Origin: an uncultured Clostridia bacterium
GTDB taxonomy: Bacteria; Bacillota; Clostridia; Christensenellales; UBA1242
Assembly: GCA_934777505.1 (NCBI GenBank)
Contig: CAKVNM010000004.1
Coordinates: 83,541-147,540, forward strand
Reading direction: 5' to 3'
Length of the DNA: 64,000 bases
Both the position numbers and the translations under genes were made by a program. The notes under the pieces were generated by a model, which was not told the origin of the DNA, did not search any database, and worked only from the letters and a program-made list of their open reading frames with translations. The first letter of the stretch is position 1; each line of letters opens with the position of its first letter. Positions 51,793 through 61,700 of the stretch are shown here, piece after piece.

Positions 51793-54700
51793 TTAAGCAT
51801 ATTTAATTCTAGATCTAATCTTTCGAGTTAATGCATTTAATAGGCTGTTTGCACCATCAAATAGGAAAGAGAATACAAATTCTGTGTTTACTGCTAACGC
51901 AGAAAATTCTCCCCTAAAACCAGGTATATTCAACCCTGAAAGAACATCACCATATTTAAATGACCAGCCTGCTAATAAACCTGAAAGTACACTTTCGGCT
52001 GTTAAATTGAGCAGATATTCTTTTGATAAAATATTTTCACCATTCATATGGTCGGTTAGTGCAGTACCTGCAAAGTTTCCAAATAATCCACCTAGCATTG
52101 CATATCCATATCCATGTATAGAGCCAAGGTATCCACCAAATCCAGCGATCGTACCAGAGACAAGTCCACCTGCATAGCCAGCCCAATAAGAACCGCCGCT
52201 AAGCTTACTTTGAATTCCACCTAGAAAACTACTTACACCAGCACTGATAAATATTCCGCCAAGTTTACCTAGTGTACCAGAAGACAGAATAGTCATTGCT
52301 AATCCGACCGCAACTAGTACACCACTGATGACTGTGCCAAGGATTACATCCCAGCTATTTTCAAAAAATGATTTAACTCCGTTCCAAAAATCGCTCCACC
52401 AACCATACCCATTTGAATCGACTAACATCACTGGGTTGTTGTTACAGTACATATATAGATTGAGTCCATTAGACAAGTCTTTGCTTTGAGACAGAATAGA
52501 AATGTCATCGGCGTTGATAAACCTGCCAAGTTGTGGGTCGTAATATCTACTGTTTAGGTAGTACAAACCTGTTTCGAAATCGAAATAGTATGAACGATAC
52601 CTAAAAGGATTTTTGAACGCAACAAATCTGTTTATGTTGCTAATATCATTATAAACATAATTTTCTTCAATTTCAACATACGTGCCAAGATTAGACAAAT
52701 ATCGACAAATTTCGTTGCCCCATGCATCGTAACTATACTCGCAAATTTGTGTTCCAGCACTATTATATATGCCAATAATATCGTTTTGGACATTCTTTTT
52801 GTAGAAAAAGTCTTCGTCAACAACATTATTTTTTAGGTGAAAACCAGTCACGCCATCGCTTCCGTAGAAGAAAGTCATGTGGTTGATGGAATCTTTTTGA
52901 GCAAGAATTTTTGTACCGTTAAGGTAGTACTTGGTTGTGAAGCCGTCAACTTCTTTTGCAATTCTAATGCCGTTTGCGTTGTATTTGTACTTTGCCTTTG
53001 CGGTTTGAGAGTCGGTTGACACATCGAAAGCGTCAAGTTGTCTTGCATGTGACCAAGAAAGTTTTTTGCCTTTGAAAAGTGTTGGATTGCCAAGCGAATC
53101 ATATTCAAACTTTGCACCATTGAAGTTAAGAAGTTGGTCACGCCAACCTTGAACAGGATAGGCGTAGTTAAACGAGTTTTTGACGGTTAAAACATCAATG
53201 TTATCGACAAGCGAGAAGTCGTATTCCAGTTTGCAGATGATATTTCCGCCAGCGTCATATTTAAACACAGTTGTTTTGCCAAAATCTGCATTGTCTTCTC
53301 GAACGAGTCTGGAAAGGGAATCGTAGGCATATCTTGCCAAAAGCAAGTTGCTACGGCGCACTTCTGTGATATTGCCTTTTTGGTCGTATTTATAGGTTAA
53401 GTGGTCTTTGTTTGTTCCGCCAACGCCAAATTGAAGTTTGGAAACAAGGTTTGAAGCGTGGTCGCCAGATTTTAGATACGAGTATTCTCTGGAAAGAGTG
53501 TTTGTGCTAATCTGTGAAAGCCTTTGCAATTTGTCGTAGGACAAAGATTGGTTAAAGATTTTTTTGCTTGAACTGTCGGCATCAAACTTTCCACAAAGTT
53601 CGATATTTTGGACTTTTGATTGTGGAGAATTGTTGTAGTCAAACGAGTAGGACAAGCTGTCTTGACCGATACTTATGCTGGTTTGAACAATATTGCTATG
53701 GTTTTGGTCATACACATTATGCAAGTCAACTTTTGCACCATTTTGAGTGCCTTCGCACTTGTAGTTGTTGCCAAAACTATCAATATATAGTTTGCTGGAA
53801 TCTTCGCCGTTGGTGTAATCTTTTGTTTGAACTAAGTTACCACAAGTGTCGTATAGATTTTGAGCAATCAGCACTTCGCTAGGAGAAGTGTTAGAGTTTT
53901 GTTTTGGAGTGTAGTAGGTGTCTAGCACATTTCCGTTGTTATCAAAAGTTTGGCGATATTTTTCGGTGGAGCTAAGAGTTACTACTTCTTGCTCGCTGGT
54001 TTTTTGTTTGGTTAGATATGTGTTGTTAGCGATTTTGATTTGTTTTGTGTTGCCAAGGCTGTCGTAGTCGTACTGAATGGCAAAGTTGTTGTGTTTGAGA
54101 GCGGTTAGGAATCCAAGTTGATAGTCGAAAGTTGTGGCGTTGTTGATTCCGTCCACGCAAGAAGATTGTTCGATAAGAGTATCGTTTGCGTCAAAGCCAA
54201 ACGATGTTTTATTGCCCAAGTTGTCCGTTTGAGTGGCAACAATTCCAGTGTTTGGAATAAAAGTATTTTCGCTAATCTTTTCGCCAAACGCATTAACGGA
54301 ACTTGTGGTGTTGCCTTTGTCGTCAACAATGGATTCTTCGTAGAGTTTGTTTGTTGGCTCGTTTTTGTGATATGTGATTGTTTTGACGGCTACGCCTTTG
54401 TCGTTGTAAACATTTTCTTTGACAATGCCGTTGTAGTCGGTGGTTCTAAGAAGTTTGCCAGTTTTGGTGTAGTCGTAGGTTGTGACAAATCGTTTGTTAG
54501 TTTTTTTGCTTGTGATAATTTCTTTAACCAAGTTGGATTTGTCATATTCATATTCCGCCAGCCATTCGCTGTGAATTGCTTCTTTTTTGATGAGTAGGCC
54601 GTCTTGATTATATGAAGATTTTTCCCAAGTGGCGGTCTTGAATTCTAGGTCTGTAAAGCGAATAGAGCCAGTGTTATTGGAGTAGTCAACAAAGCAGGTT

Positions 54701-57597
54701 ATATTGCTGATTTGTTTTGAATGGTCGACATATACTGGGACTGCACAGTACTGCCAGTCGGTGTTTCGCCAGTCAAAGTTTTTTCTAAATGTGGCTTTTG
54801 TGTTGTCGAGATAGGTTATTTCAACTCTAAGTTCAAACTTTCGGTCTAAAAGATATTGTTTTTGCTCTTGTTTTTCCGCTTCGGTTAGGTCAACAGGCAA
54901 GACAAACGCCGAGTTCGCTTTTGCCCAGCCACAGACAACAAAAGCGTTGTGAGAGCAAAGGCTTTGATTGTTTTGTAGGTTAGATAGCATGGCACTGCTC
55001 ATCATAACGGACGCTTTTTTGGAGTCGTCAGTCAAGTGAATATTTGTGTTGCAAGAAAGATAGCTTGAAGGATAGGAAGATTCGCCACACACAAAATTAT
55101 TGAGAGTGAGCGAAAAATTTTCGACCATTTCGCAATTTTCAAAGAACACATCTTTTAGGTAATTCTCGCTGTATGGTAGCGGTTGAATATTTAGTGAAAT
55201 TTTGCTAGATTCGTAGTTAAATTCGCTTGTCCTAGCAAAGTTTTGACCAACATTTTCGTCAAAAGTGTTTTCGTAGGTTGTTTTGACTTTTCCGTATTCG
55301 TCAAAGATGTAGGTTACGCTTTTGTTTTGTGCGTTTTTGACGGTTGTTGAATTGCAGTTGTTATATTCGATATTAATCGTTTGGTCTGTTACAACAAAAT
55401 TATCAAAATTTTGAGCATCAAACGAGAAATCGTTTTTGTAGTTTACAACGCCGTTTTCGACTGAGTCGAGTCCAGAAATGGCTTTTATTTTGGTAACTTT
55501 GTTTGAATCGTAGGACAAACTAATTCCAAGAGCGTTTTGGTTCAAAATGGCTGATAGGCTACCGTTTGAGTAGTAATAGTGGCTGGTTGTTTGGTCTAAG
55601 TGTGTTATTGCTGATATGCACTCGTTTGAATACTTAAAGGTAACTTTTCGTTCTCTTGCGTCTTGAATGGATACAAGTTGATTGTTATCGTACTCAAACA
55701 AAATGCTTCCGTTTGACGAGCTGGAAATTGATTTGATAAGGCTATTTGAAGGGGATTCGTATTCAACATACACTGTGTTTTCGTAGGCGTCCGTAATCAA
55801 AATTAGCCTATAAATGCTCGTTTCGTTGTCGTCAGCGTCAAGAGTCTTTCCAAAGCCCAAAATAATGTTGTCGTTGTAAAGATAGTGGACAGGGACTTGC
55901 TGTTCGTAGAGTTTTTCTTGGTGTTTGAGTTTGCTTAGCATTCCTTGATATTCGTCTATGGACGACACATATTTGTTGCAGGTGTAGACCAAGTTTTCGA
56001 TTTGAAGGTCGATAGTAATTATATCTTTTAGCGAAAGAGTGAACTCGTCACCTTGCTTGAAACTTGCGTAAATTTTTGCGAGTTCGTCATCTGTCAAAGT
56101 GTAGTCAAACGAAGATAGTTCTGGTTTGATGTAGTCAAGAAAATCGTCTTTGCTGATTTGATTGTTGTAGAGTTCGTTACTCATTTTTAGGCTTTGATTT
56201 TGCATATACCAACTGCCAAATGTTGGGTTGTCGTCACAGTAATTGAAGCCGAGAGTTAGGATTGGCGATGCTTCTTCAAGCAGATTATCTCTAAGTATTT
56301 TGGTGTCGTGATTTGTGAGCTCTTTGTTCTCATTGATGACGATTGTTTCGTCCTTTTTGTAGTAATTGTAGATGTCGTCTATCATTTCGTCAGTAAAATA
56401 GTTAGATGACAAATAACTCTCGGCGCCATCTCCTGGCTGACCATCGTTAAAATTTCTGTGGGCTTTATGATATTCGCCACGAGCAACTTCGATTTTTCGT
56501 TGCAAATCGTTGTATTTTTTGTTGTTTGCAACGCTAGATTTTTGGAATGCATTTTGCTTTGAGAGAATTTTTTTTGAGAGAGCGAGTAGCGACAACTGTT
56601 TTTTGTTGGAATCAAGGTTTGTTTGGATTTCTTCGATTGCAGATTTATATTGTTTGATTTGTGACCTTGTTTCGATGAGTTCGTTCGGTTCAAAGTCAAC
56701 CAGATTTGCTCCTTTAATATCGGAAATAGAAGAAGTGAATTGTAGTCCAGACGGAGCGGTTAGTTTTATGCTAACAGGGTATTCAGCGATTTTTGAACCA
56801 CCGTCTTCGGTGGATTCAAGTTCACGAAAAACATAATTTCCGTCCAAATCAACTGCAAAGCCAAGATTGGTGTCTTGGTCGTTACTTTCATCTGCTTGCG
56901 GTCTTTTAACAGTGATTTCCTTTCCGTTTTTTGTGTAGTAATATAATTCTTCTACTACCTGAGTTTTTCCGTTTTCGTCAATGTAGTTAAAAAGTAGTGA
57001 ACCGTCTTCACTTTGTTTTTTAATTAAAAATTGATTAAAATTTGTGCTCCAATTTTTTGGTAAACCGATGTTTTTTAATTGTTCGTTATTGTTTGAATTG
57101 TAGTTTAGGTTAACCGAAACTGGCAATGCCATTTGGTCGGAAGAGACCAATGGAACAAGCATAGATAGTTTGCCTGTTGCAAGATTGACTTGTCCAGAAC
57201 CTGCTTTCCCAACATCAATGCTTTGTGTGCATGATGACTCTTGATAGTCGGTTAGGGAAATAAACTCCACTTCTAGTTTTAGGTCGGTTAGTTCTAGTTC
57301 TCCGCCAACAAAATTGAGTTTAAAATTGGATAGATTGCAGTCTAACACAGTTTGCAATTCGTCACTAATGTTGATTGCAATCAAGTCATCTTGGCTGATA
57401 TTTTGCAACAAATCAACATTTTCCCATTGGGTGTCTTCTTTTAAAAAGAAATTTACTTGATAACTGCTTGTTGTTGTGCTTGCAATTTTCGCTTTTAAGT
57501 TTGCGTTTACAATCTTTTTGTCTGTTAAATTAGGGATTGTAATGTTAACACAATTTTTTTCGCTGTTATCAATAGTTGTAATTGTGATTTTTTTCAT
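51793..57597 (-). CDS. RHS/YD-repeat polymorphic-toxin-like protein
   Basis: 1934 residues from the ATG at 57597 (AAAGGAGT upstream). N-terminal beta domain (about 1-130), a linker with SIDVGKAGSGQVNLATGKLSM that opens the shell, a coiled coil (about 320-390), long YD-repeat barrel (examples FEYDSLGNPTLF, YKYNANGIRIAKEVDG), and the RHS core ending GLYYLNSRYYDPQLGRF near residue 1685. The ~250-residue tip is Gly/Ala-rich and hydrophobic (DVILGTVISGVLVAVGLAM; SGTIAGFGGYLGS), more like a pore or membrane-active region than an enzyme. No signal peptide or VgrG/PAAR/WXG domain. Expressed from a TTAG promoter. Confidence 0.88.
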   Translation of the reverse strand: MKKITITTIDNSEKNCVNITIPNLTDKKIVNANLKAKIASTTTSSYQVNFFLKEDTQWENVDLLQNISQDDLIAINISDELQTVLDCNLSNFKLNFVGGELELTDLKLEVEFISLTDYQESSCTQSIDVGKAGSGQVNLATGKLSMLVPLVSSDQMALPVSVNLNYNSNNNEQLKNIGLPKNWSTNFNQFLIKKQSEDGSLLFNYIDENGKTQVVEELYYYTKNGKEITVKRPQADESNDQDTNLGFAVDLDGNYVFRELESTEDGGSKIAEYPVSIKLTAPSGLQFTSSISDIKGANLVDFEPNELIETRSQIKQYKSAIEEIQTNLDSNKKQLSLLALSKKILSKQNAFQKSSVANNKKYNDLQRKIEVARGEYHKAHRNFNDGQPGDGAESYLSSNYFTDEMIDDIYNYYKKDETIVINENKELTNHDTKILRDNLLEEASPILTLGFNYCDDNPTFGSWYMQNQSLKMSNELYNNQISKDDFLDYIKPELSSFDYTLTDDELAKIYASFKQGDEFTLSLKDIITIDLQIENLVYTCNKYVSSIDEYQGMLSKLKHQEKLYEQQVPVHYLYNDNIILGFGKTLDADDNETSIYRLILITDAYENTVYVEYESPSNSLIKSISSSSNGSILFEYDNNQLVSIQDARERKVTFKYSNECISAITHLDQTTSHYYYSNGSLSAILNQNALGISLSYDSNKVTKIKAISGLDSVENGVVNYKNDFSFDAQNFDNFVVTDQTINIEYNNCNSTTVKNAQNKSVTYIFDEYGKVKTTYENTFDENVGQNFARTSEFNYESSKISLNIQPLPYSENYLKDVFFENCEMVENFSLTLNNFVCGESSYPSSYLSCNTNIHLTDDSKKASVMMSSAMLSNLQNNQSLCSHNAFVVCGWAKANSAFVLPVDLTEAEKQEQKQYLLDRKFELRVEITYLDNTKATFRKNFDWRNTDWQYCAVPVYVDHSKQISNITCFVDYSNNTGSIRFTDLEFKTATWEKSSYNQDGLLIKKEAIHSEWLAEYEYDKSNLVKEIITSKKTNKRFVTTYDYTKTGKLLRTTDYNGIVKENVYNDKGVAVKTITYHKNEPTNKLYEESIVDDKGNTTSSVNAFGEKISENTFIPNTGIVATQTDNLGNKTSFGFDANDTLIEQSSCVDGINNATTFDYQLGFLTALKHNNFAIQYDYDSLGNTKQIKIANNTYLTKQKTSEQEVVTLSSTEKYRQTFDNNGNVLDTYYTPKQNSNTSPSEVLIAQNLYDTCGNLVQTKDYTNGEDSSKLYIDSFGNNYKCEGTQNGAKVDLHNVYDQNHSNIVQTSISIGQDSLSYSFDYNNSPQSKVQNIELCGKFDADSSSKKIFNQSLSYDKLQRLSQISTNTLSREYSYLKSGDHASNLVSKLQFGVGGTNKDHLTYKYDQKGNITEVRRSNLLLARYAYDSLSRLVREDNADFGKTTVFKYDAGGNIICKLEYDFSLVDNIDVLTVKNSFNYAYPVQGWRDQLLNFNGAKFEYDSLGNPTLFKGKKLSWSHARQLDAFDVSTDSQTAKAKYKYNANGIRIAKEVDGFTTKYYLNGTKILAQKDSINHMTFFYGSDGVTGFHLKNNVVDEDFFYKKNVQNDIIGIYNSAGTQICEYSYDAWGNEICRYLSNLGTYVEIEENYVYNDISNINRFVAFKNPFRYRSYYFDFETGLYYLNSRYYDPQLGRFINADDISILSQSKDLSNGLNLYMYCNNNPVMLVDSNGYGWWSDFWNGVKSFFENSWDVILGTVISGVLVAVGLAMTILSSGTLGKLGGIFISAGVSSFLGGIQSKLSGGSYWAGYAGGLVSGTIAGFGGYLGSIHGYGYAMLGGLFGNFAGTALTDHMNGENILSKEYLLNLTAESVLSGLLAGWSFKYGDVLSGLNIPGFRGEFSALAVNTEFVFSFLFDGANSLLNALTRKIRSRIKYA

Positions 57598-57629
57598 ATA
57601 CTTTACTCCTTTTTTAGTGTTCGGTTTCA

Positions 57630-57692
57630 AGTATAATTCTCACAAATTCTAATGCTTTCTAACTTTTGCTAATGAATGCTATTTGTTGCTAA
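57630..57692 (-). promoter_or_regulatory. TTAG x5 activator-type promoter of the RHS gene
   Basis: On the minus strand TTAG starts at 57692, then ATAG at 57682, TTAG at 57672, 57662 and 57652: exact 10-bp period, followed by 13 bp and TATACT (57635-57630). The layout and much of the sequence (TTAGAAAGCATTAGAA) equal the promoter at 44332-44394. Confidence 0.75.
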
Positions 57693-57744
57693 ACCTTTAA
57701 TTTTTGCATATTTTGTGATAAAAAAAATTTGGAATTTACTAATT

Positions 57745-57866
57745 ATTTTTTTAAAAAAATGCAATTTATGCCTTAAATTTATATCAAATTTTTGAAATTT
57801 TTTAAAAAATGCACAGCAAAAAACCAGCTGAATACGCTGGTTTTTCGTTGTTTTTTTTATAGTCCT
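57745..57866. repeat. Conserved flank (leader-like) of CRISPR array 1
   Basis: Shares about 110 bp with the flank of array 2 (63388-63501), including CAGCAAAAAACCAGC, TACGCTGGTTTTTCGTTG and TAGTCCT directly before the first repeat. It holds an ACCAGC/GCTGGT hairpin (57817-57846) that would terminate transcripts leaving the array on the minus strand. It lies at the end with intact repeats, as a leader would. Confidence 0.7.
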
Positions 57867-58431
57867 ATTATACCATACCAAATAACATTAAGGAACTATA
57901 ATACGAAGCATAACTGGCAACAAGATTATGTTATTATACCATACCAAATAACATTAAGGAACTATAATTATACGAAAGGTCATATCTATCGTATTAAAAT
58001 TATACCATACCAAATAACATTAAGGAACTATAATTGGAATCTTGGCACACTTTTTTCAATCGACATTATACCATACCAAATAACATTAAGGAACTATAAT
58101 GCGTGCATACGACGAAAATTATTTGTATATATTATACCATACCAAATAACATTAAGGAACTATAATTTAAGCCATATTTTCTCTGCACTATTTATGAATT
58201 ATACCATACCGAATAATAAAAAGGAACTATAATACTATAACAACAAAAAAAGAGCATGCTCTAATTATACCATACCGAATAATAAAAAGGAACTATAATC
58301 TTATGCCGTCAAGTACGTTTCAAAACTACATTATACCATACCAAATAATAATAAGGAACTATAATTATGAGCATTGAAATATAAAATGCATTTGAATTAT
58401 ACCACACCAAACAAAATTCAAGAATTAAAAA
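57867..58431 (-). CRISPR. CRISPR array 1: 8 repeats plus a degenerate ninth, 8 spacers
   Basis: 36-bp repeat starting ATTATACCATACC and ending GGAACTATAAT (plus strand), at 57867, 57933, 57999, 58065, 58131, 58198, 58264 and 58330; spacers 30 bp (one of 31). A decayed repeat follows after another 30-bp spacer at 58396. Repeats 1-5 have core AACATTAAGG, 6-7 GAATAATAAAAAGG, 8 AATAATAATAAGG. Complementarity with the tracrRNA shows that crRNA is read from the minus strand, where each repeat ends TGGTATAAT, an extended -10. Confidence 0.97.
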
Positions 58432-58610
58432 TTGTGAGATGGATTGTGTTTGCTTTAATATATTTTGAATTAATCAAGCGGAATAGAATAAAATTTTTAA
58501 AAACAGTGACTGTTTTTGTCTTATCTTGTCGAAAAACAAAAAAGGTTTTGGTTTGTTTTGACAAGTGCAAAAATCTTTTAGTAAAATTTAAGCGTAGCGA
58601 TAAAATCTTG
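58432..58610 (+). other. Spacer DNA between array 1 and the tracrRNA promoter
   Basis: An open frame runs 58374-58649, but it begins inside array spacer and degenerate repeat and has no binding site, so it is not called as a gene. Confidence 0.6.
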
Positions 58611-58639
58611 TTGACAACACACCAAAAATTTGTTAGTCT
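58611..58639 (+). promoter_or_regulatory. Promoter of the tracrRNA
   Basis: TTGACA (58611-58616), 17-bp spacer with extended TG, then TAGTCT (58634-58639). Predicted start at about 58646-58651, the first base of the anti-repeat. Confidence 0.6.
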
Positions 58640-58647
58640 AACTATGT

Positions 58648-58745
58648 AACTTATACCATACCAAATAATATTAAGTTACTATAACAAGACCTTTTGGTCG
58701 CAAAGCACTATCGCTATCAATTTTTTTGATAGCGATATCTTTTTT
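58648..58745 (+). ncRNA. tracrRNA
   Basis: The anti-repeat at 58651-58685 (TTATACCATACCAAATAATA, then TTAAGTTACTATAAC) matches the reverse complement of the crRNA repeat except TT for GG and a few further bases, which gives the usual bulge. A nexus-like hairpin AAGACC-TTTT-GGTC (58687-58699) follows, then the terminator hairpin ATCGCTATCAA / TTGATAGCGAT (58710-58737) and T6. The last T lies on the A of the cas9 binding site. Confidence 0.9.
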
Positions 58746-58757
58746 AAGGAGAAAAAT

Positions 58758-61700
58758 ATGGAGAAATTGGATTACAGAATAGGTTTAGATATTGGGATTG
58801 CGTCAGTTGGTTGGGCGGTTATTGAAAACGACAAAGATTGCAAGCCGTTTAGGATTGTCGACCTTGGAGTAAGGCTCTTTTCTCCCGCAGAAATCAACGA
58901 CAAAGGCAAAAACAAGCCACTTGCACTAGATAGAAGAATTGCTCGTGGAACTCGAAGAAGGCTTAGAAGAATGCGTTATCGTGTTGAAGCAATGCAAAAA
59001 TTTCTATGCAAGAACTTTGATTTTGGAGTTGATAAAGGCAACTTAACAAGTGTTATTGAAGCCAAAAATTATAATGTTTATGAACTAAGACATGATGCAC
59101 TTTTTAGAAAACTTGATAATCTTGAAATAGCAAAAATCTTGCTATATTTTGTAAAGCATCGTGGATATAAATCAACCAGCACATCAGCGGATTCCCAAAA
59201 TGCGGAGCAGTCGCAAATGAAACTTTCGTTGCAATCGAACAAAGAAAAGGTGGAAAACTATTTAACCGTTGGCGAATTTTTATATCAAAACAGAATTGAG
59301 CGAAAATATTTTGCTCACGGCGAAGAAAAAGTTGAGTATATTTATAAAACTCGCAATCGGGACGGCGAATACACAAAGTGTATGTATCGCAGTTTGATTG
59401 AAGACGAAATAAAAACAATCTTGGCAAAACAACAGGAGTTTGGGAACACCGACGTAACCGAAGATTTCACAAATCAGGCTCTATATATTTTTAACAAGCA
59501 GTTGAATTTTGATGACGGGCCAAACGAACCAAGCCAGTATCGTGGACTCTACAAGGTTGGACATTGCACTTTTATTCCAACCGAAACAAGAGCGCCAAAG
59601 TCGTCATTTAGTTTTGAATATTTTTCAGCACTGCAAAAAATCAATCAGTTGTCAATTGTTGACGAGAGCGGAAAACACTTTATATCAAACGAACAAAAAC
59701 AGATATTACTAACAACTTTGCTTGCGAAAAAAGAACTCACATTCAAAGCGATTAGAAAAGCACTCAATCTTCCCGAAGAAGTAAAGTTTGCAAGTTTAAC
59801 ATATTCAAACAAAGCCGAAAAATCATCGAAAAAGTCGCCAGAAGACGCAAAATATGTGGAACTAAAAGGCACAAAAAAGATTGCTTCTGCTCTTGGTAAG
59901 CAAAATATTTCCAAAGAAGATGCTTGCATTTTTGACGCTATTGCGGAAATTTTGTCTTACTACAAAAGTGACGACAATATCTTAAAGCAGTTGAGCGAGA
60001 ACGAATTAACCAAAAATTTGACTACTGAGCAAAAAGAAAATTTGCTAAATGTTAGTGTTTCAAAATTTGGTAATTTGAGCATAAAAGCAATTAATATGAT
60101 TATTCCATTTTTGGAGCAAGGTTATTTGTACGACAAAGCCGTTAAAATGGCGGGCTTTAACTTTAATGACTTAACGGGAGAGAGTGTAAAAACCACCAAA
60201 ATTGTTTTCAATGACCAGTTAAAAGAATACTTGCAGGAGATAACAAATCCAGTGGTTAGGCGTGCAATCGGGCAAGTGATAAAAGTTGTAAACGCCATAA
60301 TTGACAAGTACGGCAGTCCGCAAACATTGCATATAGAACTTGCTCGTGATATCAAAAAAACGATTGCAGAGCGAAGACAGATTGAGAACAATCAACAAAA
60401 GCGATTTGAAGACAATAAGCAAGCGGAACTAGAACTGTTGAAGATAAATATTCAGCCAACCGCAAAAAATCTGCTAATCTACAAGTTATATTTGGAACAA
60501 GGTGGCAAGAGTCCATATTCTTCGTTGCCGATTATGGAAAGTTGTGGTGTAAACAACTGTGATTTAAGATACTTGTTTGACACCAACTATGTTCAAGTGG
60601 ACCACATAATCCCATATAGCAAAAGTTTTGACGACAGTTGGAACAACAAAGTGCTTGTTTTGGCAAAGGAAAATCAAGACAAAGGGAACAAAACCCCTTT
60701 GGAATGGCTAAAAGCCGACAAAACCAAATTGCAACAATTTTTGGATTTTGTGTCCGCAACATATTCTCATAACGGAAAGAAAAAAGAGCATTTGCTCACA
60801 AACTTGACGGACGAAAACTTGATTAACGAATGGCGTAGTGCGTCAATCAACGACACAAGGACGATTTCCACTTACACAAAAGATATGTTTAACAGATTTT
60901 TGGCGTTTGCTCCAAGCAAGTACAAGCAAAAAGTTTTTTGCGTTAACGGAACAATAACCAACTATCTTGGGAAAGTTTGGGGAATAGAGAAAAATCGTTC
61001 CGCTAGCGACAGGCATCACGCACGAGATGCAGTGATAATCGCCGTTACGGAAAACAGAATGCTTCAAGAAATAACCAAGTTTTTTAAATACAAATATTAC
61101 TATGAAAAATCTAAAATCGAGAAACAAAACCAAGGTGCCGAAACTGTATATATCATAAAGGACACGGGCGAGAGATTAAGCCAGCAGGAATACGATAGTT
61201 ACATAACAAAGTATGTTGTTCAGCCATACCCAACTTTTAGGCAAGAGTTGATTGCAAGACTCAGTGATAATCCACAAAACCCTCCGTTTGACATTAATGA
61301 ATGTTATTATCAATACACAAATGAGCAAATATCAGCATTAAAACCAATTTTTATCAGTCAAATGCCAAACCGAAAAGCAAACGGAGCAATCCATGCCGAC
61401 ACAATTTATGGCAACTCTAATTTGAAAGATAAAAATGGCAATGCAATTTTAACAAAGCGTGTTAGCATTTTGGATTTAAAACTAACGCCAGACAAACTTG
61501 CAATCAAGGATTATTACGAAGTTGCTAAAACCGAAGACAAGGCAACATATAATGTTTTGTTAAAACGATTGCAAGAATTTGACGGAAACGCACAAAAGGC
61601 GTTTTTAGAACCAATTTTCAAACCAACAAAAACAGGCGAGCAAGGCAATCAAATCAAAAAAGTAAAGTTGCAGTACACCGCAAGTAATACTTTCCAAATC

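Noticed and set aside
43806..57597. Complete prophage
   Set aside because: Fibre-like genes are present but no capsid, portal, terminase, sheath, tape-measure or lysis genes.
57792..58232. 146-codon ORF across CRISPR array 1
   Set aside because: It translates repeats and spacers (recurrent IIPYQITLRNYN), has no binding site and is explained by the array.
58374..58649. 91-codon ORF before the tracrRNA
   Set aside because: Begins in the last spacer and degenerate repeat, no ribosome binding site, and overlaps the tracrRNA promoter.
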